NCBI RefSeq assembly: GCF_918797505.1
Contig: NC_092799.1
Coordinates: forward strand, 26,226,382 to 26,290,381
Direction: 5' to 3'
Length of the DNA stretch: 64,000 nucleotides
From: Bemisia tabaci
Taxonomy: Eukaryota; Arthropoda; Insecta; Hemiptera; Aleyrodidae
Every line of letters begins with the position of its first letter. The first letter of the stretch is position 1. The notes under the pieces were generated by a model. It was not told the origin of the DNA. It ran no database searches and saw nothing but the letters and a program-made list of their open reading frames with translations. The position numbers were made by a program, and so were the translations under genes. This document shows positions 49,785 to 61,700 of the stretch, piece by piece.

Positions 49785-52700
49785 TCACAGAAAGGCGCAA
49801 CTTAGAATTAGGAACAGAATGGAAATGGGGAACAACATATAGACTGTCACACGTGGATGACACGTTGATGTCAGCAATGTTATATCATCTCCTTCATGTT
49901 CAATACCATCTCTAGTAGGTACTTCAACTACAACAGTCTCATCAGATAAGAAATTAATTGGAAAATAACACTCTGTTTTATTTATACAGCCATGGGAGTA
50001 ATTACCGTACATATATGTTGGCTTATATATATCGAAAACAGCATGGATATCATTCAGTTGAAAATCATTGTCACTGTAAAATATGTAGTAATAATACCCG
50101 TCAGACACAACATCATGCACGGTTTTCATGTGCTTTTGCATTTCAAAAAATTCAACACTTGTGCAAAGCTTTGAAGGAGGAAATCCTTGAGTGAGAAGGA
50201 TATTGCCATCGTAACAAGTGTATAAGCCATACTCGAAACTTGAGAAAGAGGAATCATGAGCAGAGGTATTGTAAGTTAGAGCATTACCTCCATGCACTAA
50301 ACCACCATCAAAACGATGCGACTGCTGGGCAGCTTTGGCAAACCTCTTTCGCTTGGGAGAAGTTACTCTTTCACTTTCATCTTCGTTCAGTAACTTTGCT
50401 AGCAATTCTTTCTCGATCTCATGCTTGCTCTTGGTTTTCTCATGCCTCCTACGTCTATGTAGTTTCGGACTTACATCAGCCTTGCTTTTGCTGTCACTCT
50501 CGATTAAATTTTTATTATCAGCCACCTTTTTTTCTTGATTTGACAAAATCTTTATGTTTTTGTTTCGGATCTCTTCTATCTCTTTCCTTTTCTCTTCTTC
50601 CATATTGTAATCTGATAAGTCCTCACCCTCAAAATCTCTTTCATCCGTTCCATTTTGAGGTGGATCTATGTCATTGTCGGACAGAATTACTTGTGCATTG
50701 GTTTCAAAAGTGACTGTTACCTGACCTTGACCTGTGGCCATACTGGGAGGTTTCCTCATGGGGTGATTCAACAAACCGCAAGTCTTCAAATTCTTCTCAC
50801 CTTTCACAACTAAGATCCTAGACCCATCATACCTGAAAATGAACAGGAAAAGATAAATGATACTGCGTTAGAATTTCAAGCAAAGACAAGGAAGGGTCAG
50901 CACTCAGTACATTATTCCAAGGAACGATAGAAAATAGTGGGAGTGCAAAAAATGCTAGGGCTCTGTTTTCAGCAAATGCAAGGAAATTGTTGAGCTTGTT
51001 AAGCAAAGCCACCATCTTAAAGGAAAGATCCTAAAAATTTGATTAGTAAGTGTCAAAGAAGAGGTATACCTCAGATATTTTTATGAGGCAAAAACGCCAG
51101 ATTGTAAGAAACAGTCCTCATTCAGAAATTATTCGTATCCCGGGAAAAAAGCACACTGATGTGACTTGTAAATACAGCAATATTAATCTAAAAGATGAAT
51201 GTTGCTCGCATGATAAGCTCTCCAGTATTTTTGTTGAAAATTAAGAGGTTAGAAGAGTTTCAGCTTGACAATTTAAAAGACCAGCTTTCATATGGTGCAT
51301 CGGTTTCAGCTTTTTCATTGACTGGAGACTTGGAAATTTCAATTCTTCACAACCACTATGAACAATTTTCTACAACCTTTAAATTGAAGAATAAGACACC
51401 ATACTAATTTAACCTGACAGCAGATTGTGCCATTATTGTAATTGCCAACAAAGACATTTTCTGATCAAACATGCCGCACAATAGCATCGCTGCAAACGAA
51501 AATAAAGAAAAAAAAGCGAGCAATGCTCTTTGGCTTTGAATGCAGACTTACAAAATTGTCAACAATACGAAGTTAGCAAAAAAGTGCTTTGTTCTACAGT
51601 AACTTTGGGCTTCATACTTCTAGTTCCATTACTGAAATCTATCGATTTAATTGAATTAGTATACCTCGTTACACTTCCATAAAGACTCGAGTGCCAAAAA
51701 TGAAAATATAAAACTAACAGAAGAGACTTTAGTAATCGACCCATTTTAGCTGTTGGATTGATTAATAATGCAATTAATTCATTAATCAATTTAATATTTT
51801 AGAGCTCAGATTTAGAACAGGCCGACTGATATAGTTTTTATTGTTTTTTTCTTATTTTCATTACTGGTGCTTAAGTCTTTGTGAGAGTGTCTGATTCAAT
51901 TCTTACTTGGAGGCAAGGTAATTGTCACATCTTCTGACCACCAGAGAAGTTCATAAAGCTGTTTCAACACTATGTGACTGATCGCTTATTCATAGGTAAT
52001 GGGAAGGAAAAGTGGGAGGGTTCTATCAGTATCAAAAACCGACAGGAAATTTGCTTTGGTGCTTCCACTTTGTAGAAACAAATTAAAACAATAATAAATC
52101 ATAATTTTACCTAGAGCAGACAGATAATGAAACTGTAGAGCCATTGGGAAGGTAAAAGCCCCAATATTCCAAAGTGTCATCAGGTAAGGACATACTCTTT
52201 TTCAGACGGATATGTTTCCTGATATCTGTTTGAGGTTCTGGAGAACCCTTTATTTGAAAAGCACTAAATGATGAGTTCATTTTCAATGTTTGACCCTGAA
52301 ACAAAACGAAAAATGATTGAAGTTGTAGGGGATGCACTAGTGTTAAATCAGTTTCAGCTGTATTGAAGAATAGAACAGCTTCTGTTAATTTTTTTACAAA
52401 GTAAATCAACTCGTCAACATGGATTGGCAGGATGTCTACAGACTCAAAGAAAAACAATTCTAAGACTGCTAAGTTTTCCCCGACCAAAATGATCAAACTC
52501 CCTGATTTTTACATGGACAATTTAAGGGTGTGGAACTGAAAATGTACAATTTTTACGTTCATTTCACTGCAAATGAGTAATGACAAAGCCAGGTAAACCT
52601 TTCTTCTTCAAGTGTGAATCCTTAAATTAACTGAAAGTAAATACCTCACTGAGACTCACTCCTCTGTTCAGTAATTAGAACGTGATTCAGATCATGAAGC

Positions 52701-55700
52701 CTAAAACCACATTGGGACTCACTTTGATTGTAAGGATATTTTTCCAGATTGCAAATTTCACAATTTTTTTATCTCCTGTCTTTTTAATCAAGTTTCCTGA
52801 CTTTTTCCTGATTTCCCTGGCTTAATGATATTCCCTGGCAATTCTCGGTTTCTCCCTGACACCCTGATTGGGTATTTATAATATCAGTGCAGTGCGGTTG
52901 ATTATTTTGTTGAAACTCAATGATTTCAAAGATTAAAAAACAAACCTGGCAGAAAATAGTTGATATTCCTTCTACTATTTCAAGGACATCTGACTCAGCC
53001 ACAGAATAGACAACATCCATAAATACACTATGCCTCAGGTATAATGGAATTATGAGAAGAATTGTAGGTAAAACTGCTGTCAGCAAGCAGAAAACAGCCA
53101 CTCGGCGTGCTCCATGCATTTTTCCAAATTCTGCGAACAAATATTTTGCAATAATTATACAACAATTTGTCTAAATAGGTTTTGGTATCAGGTCAAAAGT
53201 TTCAGTGAACCTCGAAGGATTCCCCTCAACTTCTTTGTTTTTTCTTTCCTTTTTTTCGGTGCAATTTCCATTATTCTGAGTTTTTCCATCTTTGTTACGC
53301 TTCATTTAAGAGACAAGTTTAGTGATAGATGTTAAAGCTAATTTTATTAACTGTAATTTCTTTAGAAAAGTGGAGGAAGGCAAATTTGTTTTCTTTTTAC
53401 CAGAGCCTGCATTTCTTGAAAGAAGGGACATTCATACCCAGCTTATGAACACAACATCTGGCTATAGACCCAAGTCTTGAAAAAAAAGCCTCATTAAAAA
53501 ATAGTTTGACAATATGTCTGTCATCGAAAGAAAATAAACAAGTGCGGAAGCATTAGTTTCAACCTGTGATATTACTTTATCTTCAAAGACAAGCATATTA
53601 CAACATCCTAGAGTAGAGAATTGAATGCCCTCAGAAACTCGAGACTGACATTATAGGATTAAGATTAATAAGTTTAATAAACGGCTTGGCATGAATGTTT
53701 CTATTCCAAAGTTTTGATATGCTTAGACACACTTGTTCCTCATTAGAGCCGTGTTAAATTGTTCAAAATAGTCAAATGTAGTTGAGCTTGAATTGATGTA
53801 TAAAATGTCGCGATATTCTAATCCTCTGGTGCTTCAGTACACAGCTGATGATGGTCCTGAGTCATGCAAAACAGTAGGTTTTAGTTGATCTATGCCAAAC
53901 CCCTTAGATGATAGGAGAGGCACACTATCTTGCCTTGATAACAGATTCTTTGAGTAATCCTTAATGTATAGATACTGGAGAGGATGCTCTACGTCCTTAT
54001 TGCAGCATGCAAATTTGAAAAACAAACACTTAACTGACCAGGGGCCGTTCATGAAATATGGAACATTAAATTTTATATTTTTTTATCCCCTTCGCCCCTT
54101 ATCATTACGTATTTTCTGAATGGAATCCCTGACGCTTTAGATTTCAGAAAAAGGTAAGAAGCCTGAGTCAGCGTACGTGATCTGCTCCAGCCATAAAACT
54201 TGAAGTTGGCCCTTCCTGCATTTGAATATGATGCGATGATCAACAAAAATACACTCTACCTCTTTGTCTATATCCTTCGTAGATGCACTTTACTGGAATT
54301 GAGAGAGATGGATGTTCATGGTTGTGTGAAATCCATTTAGTCAGAAATTTTGGTGAGTTCAAATCAACAGTATTGTGAAATCTTGTTGAATTAACATTAG
54401 AATTTCTCCTTCTGATTGCTTTCAGTGCATTTGAGTTAAACTTCCATTCAAAAAATTCAGTCATTAAGAAGTGAGGAAAAAAGATTATCGGTGTCTTAAT
54501 TCTAGTATCCAATTCAATGAACTTTTAGTTTGACTTCCGGTATGATTAAGAATGGAGTTATGACAAGGAACATAAGCTAACTTAAACAGGTTTAATGTGA
54601 TGTTTATGAGTCGAAGAGATTTTGAATGGTGTTGGAATTTGGAGGCGACAATTCCATCTTTCCCTAATGTTTGTTGCAGCTCTTACTTAAATTTAGTCGT
54701 GACATATCTCATTTGAGGGTCTGATTCATAAAGGCTCAGAAAAAAAAACAGGAGCCTTAGAAAAGAGGAGCTTCATATCAGCACAGCAATATATCGTCTC
54801 GCTCTCAGCATCACATCACCGAGTCTCAAGGATCACAACAGTGTGAGTTGTTTGCAACTGAGAATTGTATGATAATGGATGTCTGATATTGAGCCAATTT
54901 GCCATGAGCATACTTACGCACAATGAAGCAATAAAAAATTAAGCACACAAGCGATGTACAATAAAAAGTGAATGGGGAAAATATGAACTTACATAACCTC
55001 AAAATGTGGGATCGAACAAAATGAAACTAAAATTAGACAAAACGCGTGATCAGTTGAAGTGAATACGACAGAAATGAATTCGAAAACATGCGGTTACAAC
55101 GGCGGTGAATAATAAAATCATAACTGTTGCGACGAAAGAGAAAATTTGGAACTAAAGAATACAAAGTTGCTGACCAAGGTAATTAAAAATAAATAACTGA
55201 TACTGATAAGAAAGAACAGGGTTGTCAAGACGCTAGAGTCTTACAATCGCAAGTGGTGCGCGGATGAGATGAATGTTTACTTCTTTCACAATAAGCATTC
55301 ATATCGGAAAATTGGATTAAATATGTGAAGCATTTTTTATATGATCGTCTGCCATGCACTGAAAAAGCGATGACATCGAAGAATTATTGATTAGATAAGA
55401 CTTTGAACTTGCACAATGTGAGTCCAGGAGTTGCCAATTTTTCAAATGTTGGTACGTCCGTTTTGGCACTCTTTTGAATTTGCGCACCTTACTTTTACCA
55501 GCCGTCGACGCGAAAAGGCAAAGAGCACCGCACTGCAAGCATCAGCCGTAGGAAGAAATTCAAAGTATATGCTCCACGGATGATGACAGAAAAATAATTT
55601 GAATATTGTTATATTCAATTTACGTTTTATTAATTGTTGATTTTCGAGTGGTGAAGGCGGGTCCAGATAAAATGTCTAAAAATTTAGTCGTTGAGATTAT

Positions 55701-58700
55701 CGCTATTTAAATTTGACAGTCAATTCGTGCTTTTCCTTCGTGAAACTTTCATCAATGATGAGTTGTCAGAAAACGAAATATGTACTCATATAGGTAGGTA
55801 GATACTACTGATGTCGTTTCATACTGTATATTCTAGTAGATCAGAATACTTTATATGAATTGAGTAGGAATTAGGATGAATTATCATACTCATAATTATT
55901 GATACTCATAATAATTATTCAGAATAGGAAATCTGGAGGGGTGGCTTGGATTTCAATAATAATCTTTTCAGGATTGTTCAGGATCCTACGAATACTAAAA
56001 GAATTTCCTCAAAAGATTCAACTATTTGATTCGCAAACGCGATTCAAAGGCAAGCTGACTTCCCAAATGTTTCGTCTTCCGATGGAAAAATACGAAAATG
56101 TTCCAATGAAATGAAACAGGCCAATGTGAATCATCTCAAACTTCATGTTTTTACTTTCAAACTTTCGTTAGCAACAAACAAACTTTGAAGGGTACTTCGT
56201 GATTTTCGTAACTTGTGCTAAAAGCAACTCAGGGTGCGAAGTAACAATAAAAGTTTTCAGATTTTAAAGTTGAAAAATCGTCACTTTTTCGTTACATATT
56301 TATTTCGTATCACTGCATCGTAAAATGATTAATCGGTTCAGTCGTTTGTTTAGGATTCTTACTCATTCATCCGAAATAATAATTGTATATTTAGATGTTA
56401 TTTACGATACCTGACACAATAAAATATTTGTCTGGTGAATTAAAAAGCGGAAACGAAATACAATACTTTAAGGAATGATGGAAAGAATCATAATGGCATC
56501 ATGAGCACGGGAATTAGGGTTGAGCGCCGTGCAACGCTAAGGCAGGCCAAACGCACTACAGACTACACGCGACCTCCACTACCTAGCATCGCTTCTTGAC
56601 CTCTGTTTGGGTCTCGCATTCAATTTGTTTTCTTCATCTTATCCACTTTGATTCCTCTTTTCCGTATTTTACTTGTCACCCTCTCGAAACACAGGTCCGT
56701 CTCATTCTATTATTTTATTTTCCCTTTCAATTCAATGTTCCTTCCGGCATCTTCGTTCTACTAAAGTGAGGTCGCCCTCAGGATTATTGAATCATTGTTT
56801 ATCTCATTTAAACAGCTTACGTCAGTTCAGAGCGAGCTTTAATCGATACGTTTTCTAATTTTACATAAGTGATCGGCGGTGATCGGCGCGGTGGCGTGGC
56901 GTGAATGATCGATTATCGATATCTCGCCATTTGCAGCTATAGTAAAGAATCGATTACTAAGGTGTTCGCTACGAACACACCGATAATCGATCTTTTTTCA
57001 TAGGTCTGAGTGGCGTATCAATCGATATATCGCAAAGCACACCACGCCACTGATCAAATCCTGTAACAGATTTCACAAATTTCGATATTTTCCAGAGGCG
57101 AATCCCCAAACCATTTAGCCTTAACTACACATGTAGCAGAGACTGAAATAAATTAAGGGGCTCGGAGGACATGGCGCAAAAGTGCAGTTTTCGCCATTTC
57201 GAGACTAACGTGTTTGGAGTTTCTAAATTATATGAAGCCACATGGCGGAAAGAGAGTTCAAACTCACACTTTGATGCTTAAACATTGGATTTTACCGGTG
57301 AATTTTTCATAGACTTTACTTCAAACTTAGATTTAGTTGCGGATTCACTGATGTGTTAATTTTTTCGAAAACTGCACTTATGCGACTTGTCCTCTAAGCT
57401 CCTCAATTGTGGTTGGGTAGAGTCCGCGCCAACCAACACTGCAAGAGAAGATCCGCCATCTGCTTCTTGAATTAAATGCGGAAATGATGTCGGATGATCT
57501 TTTGTCGCAGTCCAAGAGTGGGTAAACTTATAAGCGTACTTATACAGGGCCGGATTAAGGGGGCGGCCGCATGGGCAGGCCGTAGCCCATGGCGGCAAAT
57601 TTAGGGGGCGGCAAACTTTGCGATTTTTTTGAATGGGTATAAAAAAAATCGGATTCAGGAAAAAAATTATCAATGAGAAAAGGGGACATTTCTCTTTCCT
57701 GAGAGTATAGTAATTTCTAATTTTGTCGTTTTTCAACATCAAGCAAGAGAGACAAGCAAGAGACAGCATCTTTAATTAGTCGAGTTAAGAGAGGAACTAA
57801 ACACGCAATTTGGCCTGGAGCTTAGCGCAGAGAGGAATGATGACGAGAACTTGAGATGCAAAGGACAAGCCCTCGGCGCGGCGGTCGGCATGTAACACCT
57901 ATTAGCGCCTGCAAGACTACATGAATACTTCACCCATTGCGCCAAACACAGTGCGGTCAGGAGCGGTGGGCGTGAAACGCGTAGCGCCTACAAGACTGCA
58001 GAAATACTTCACGCATTGCGCCAAACACAGTGCGATCAGCGCGGCGCAGCGGCGGAAGTCAAAATTATCATACCACATTTATGTTTGTTCTTTAATAATT
58101 TTTTGGTTCATTTCTTATAAATGGAGAAGCAAAGTTCCGTGAAATTTTGTTAGTAGTGTTGACAGGGCTTTCGCAAAAAATGTGTTCAACACGAGTAGGT
58201 AAACGCGTATTATGCACCCCTCCCCCTCCTGCACGTTCACTTGATGGTTTTTATTGATGTTTCAAAACGAATGAGAAGGGGGCGGAAAAATACAAGCGGC
58301 CCATGGGCGGCAAGTAGGGAAATCCGACCCTGCGCGTGGACTTAAAAATTTGCTTCCACATCGGAGTGTTGTGTATGTTGCCCAACTTAGGATTGAAGGG
58401 GAAACCCGAGAGGTTATCGCTGGTGTTTTCTTCAAGAGTATTTATTCTGTCTATGTTTTCTGCACACGCTTCTCTAAAATCAAGTCTTCATGAAAAGAAG
58501 GAAAAATTGACGGTGATAAATTTCAATAGAAATGTCTGAGCATGCGAAATTGTTGAATACATTCGCAAATAAGAAGTATCGATAACTTCTTCCCTTCTTT
58601 GACCTTCTTGTCAAAGTATCACAAGCGCCATGTGACGTTTAAAAATTTCCGCTGCCACCCCATTTTTTTACAGAGAAATTGTTGGTTGAACCTGTTTGAA

Positions 58701-61700
58701 AATTTCACTGAATTTTATCGGCAGCTCAAATGAAATTCAAAGAAATTTTCGAACAGCTTCGTTGAGCAATTTCTCTGTAAAAAAATAAAGTGGCACCGGA
58801 AATTTTGAAACGTCGCATGGCGCTTGTGATACTTCGGCCGGAAAGTGACGAACTCTCCTAGTCGGCTACCTCCTCACAATTACTCAATGTTTACCCACTC
58901 TCGTTACATCTATGTCATACTACACGGTGAGCTTGAAGTGGCCACAACTTTAGATAGATTGATTCAGCTTGATTCCATCCGTCTATCTGTGGAATATATA
59001 TTATCCAATGTCAGCAATAAGTTTAATCTTCAGTTTCATAATACCCTCGTCGTTTATTTTTATTCTCAGCCGATCGATACAATGAGTGCGGTCATTGAAT
59101 CGGGCATACACGTCTCACTCTTTTACCTTGATTGAACTTCTGGTAAAAGCATAGATGGACCGCGTTAAACAGAAAGGAACCAAGCCACATCAGCTATTGC
59201 CAAATTTAATTGGGCAATTTTATTTTTTACGTGAAAACGGTTCTGCGGATTTTCGTGGAAATTGTAGTGAAAATTCTCCATAGTTTGGAGCAAATTCCTT
59301 AAAAATTTCAAAGGAATCCGCACAAACGTTCTCTCGTAAAAAATTGTATTGCCCGGTTAAATTTGGCAATAGCTGATGTGGCTTGGTTCCTTTCTGTTAA
59401 ACTCGGTCCAGATATCAGTTTGACATCGATGACGTGAGTCCTGTTATGCATGTATTCTTATGGGTCTCAAGCAGTGTTCGAAACTCACAGGCGCCAACGC
59501 GCCAATTGCGCCTAAGAGACAGGTCATGGCACCTAAAAAATGAAGGTTCTGTGCCAACTTGGCCCTAAAAATTGCCTCCCCCATCACCGTCTCCAAAACA
59601 AAATCCTAATTTTTCCATCCAGTGATTTTTCGAAAGTTACAATTCACAGCTGCTAGTTTTGTAACTAAAACTTCTTGCGTCTAACTTTTCACTAAATGCG
59701 CCATGATACATAGGCTAAAAGTCAATTTGGCCCCTAAAAAATATTCAATGGCCCCTAAAAATCGAGCTTGATGGGCCACATGCATGGCTACTGAAACTCA
59801 AAGATGAGTTTTGAACACTGGTCTCAAGGATCATGTCTCAATGCATATAGTTCCGTTTGGTAGAAATACGTCCATTTGATATCATCTGATGTCCATTGTA
59901 TGACGCAGAAAGTGCAGATTCGCAAAATTTGTTCGGTGATAGGACCATTGAGCCAAAAGAAAAAAAAGATAAAACTTCTGCCCCCCTCTGAGGGAGGAGG
60001 GGGGGGGTGCGGGGTGCTGAAACGTGCACGGGCATGGGAGGGGCGGATGGATAGTAGAATAAAAGTTTTGATTTATTTTTCACCAAAAAATTGGTAACTA
60101 TTTTTTCAAGAATTTTCGTTCGGAGATTATGATTTTCCGAGTACTTTCAACATGCTTTATGGTAAATTCCGATGAAGGGCAAAAGTTTTCGTTTCAAATT
60201 CAATATGCTGCTGCTTTGATTTTACATGATGCGATGAATCTATTAGAAGCCGTGTTTAAGCCTGCATTTATGAGCCTGACAAGGAGGAGATCCATTTTCT
60301 AACGGAAGAGATAAAATTCAGAGACGTTCAACACCTATTATCGTTTTGAGGTTTCAACCATGTTTCATCTTTAGATTTCACGATTTCTTCTTATACCTTT
60401 TTTTTTATATCGTAAAATTACGACCGAATAAGGGTAACTCCCGCCGCGCCTAGTCTGCATTGACCATAAGCAACTATTTTAACTTTCATGGGATCATATT
60501 GCATACCCAACGAAATGAAGGCATTTTGAGAGAATCCATGCAGTAGTTTTTGCTTTAAGGCTGCATTCATAGTCGCTCCTTGACCATATCCTTTCTTTGA
60601 GTACCCTATGATTAAAGGAGCGATGCCTACTTCACTATACCACATAATCTGCAAGTTTTGCCTTCAATTTTTTAATTTTTCCTTACGTCAGGACAAAAGA
60701 AATAATTGACCCCACATTAGGGTAAGAAACTAAATATATATGATGACCGCTCGGAAACTACTGCGGTGTTTCAAAATCTCTACCAATTTTTTTTTTTTTT
60801 TAAGAGGATTGAGTCAACCTCATTCCTTGAAATGGTTTAAAGAATATTCTTAAAATTTGAATGAATGGTCACAGGGGTTTTAAAACAAAAAACACCTATA
60901 AAATTAAACTATCGCGAGAAGTCTGCAACGCGTTGAATTGAAATATCGATGACTGCATGGATGTCAAGTACGTGGTTTCAAAGTCTCCGCTCACGGTTTA
61001 CTTAATTTAAATGAAAGAACAATTAGCAAATACTATGACTTGAAATTTTTTGCAGATAAAGAAAAATATATAAAAAAAAATGAAAACGAGTTGTTTCTCT
61101 ATAAAAAATTACGAGAAAAGAGAAGAATTGCAAAGTCTCATTTTCAGATATATGGTCCGAGAGTGTCGATAAATAAATGTTTTCCAAGTTGAAACAAGAT
61201 TCCCTGTTTCATGGCACAGTTTTTTTGTCTATGTACTAACTTACGTATGTTCAGTTAGATTAAGTCATTCTTATTGTGGAAATTCTAAAATAGGAAATCG
61301 TTCAGGAACAATCCCTTAATCCAACTTAGAACTTTCAATGACCTCCCTTTTTTAAAAATTGTTCATTTGAGGGCGTAATACCTAAACAGGATTAAAAACT
61401 TGAAACAAACTTCAAGAAAACCATAGAACTAATAAAAAAGTTCGCACGGGTATACCTATTGTCTAGTAAGTGTCTGGCATGAATTTCCCCTCTAACTAGG
61501 TCTCATTACTCAATATAATAGTGAATTGGACCGCGTTAAATAGAAAGGAACCAAGCCACATCAGCCATTGCCAAATTTAAATGGGCAATTTAATTTTTTA
61601 CATGAAAACGGTTCTGCAGATTTTCGTGCAAATTTCAGTGAAAAATCTCCATAGTTTAAAGCAAATTCTTTTAAAGTTTCCAAGGAATCCGTACAAACGC

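Noticed and set aside
50240..50713. 157-codon plus-strand open frame
   Set aside because: It is antisense to the large last exon of the APD-like gene and has a Ser/Phe/Leu-biased composition expected from reading that Lys/Glu-rich exon backwards.
54240..54512. 90-codon minus-strand frame as an extra exon of the APD-like gene
   Set aside because: Exons at 61815 and 53130 already join in phase without it, and I see no good flanking splice sites.
57356..57769. 137-codon minus-strand frame
   Set aside because: It reads through the left end of the CAGGGCCGG element; the CPCGRPLNPAL stretch is simply the terminal repeat translated.
59990..60012. G-rich run (GGAGGAGGGGGGGGGTGCGGGG) as a regulatory quadruplex
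   Set aside because: It is a short low-complexity run inside an intron with no supporting context.
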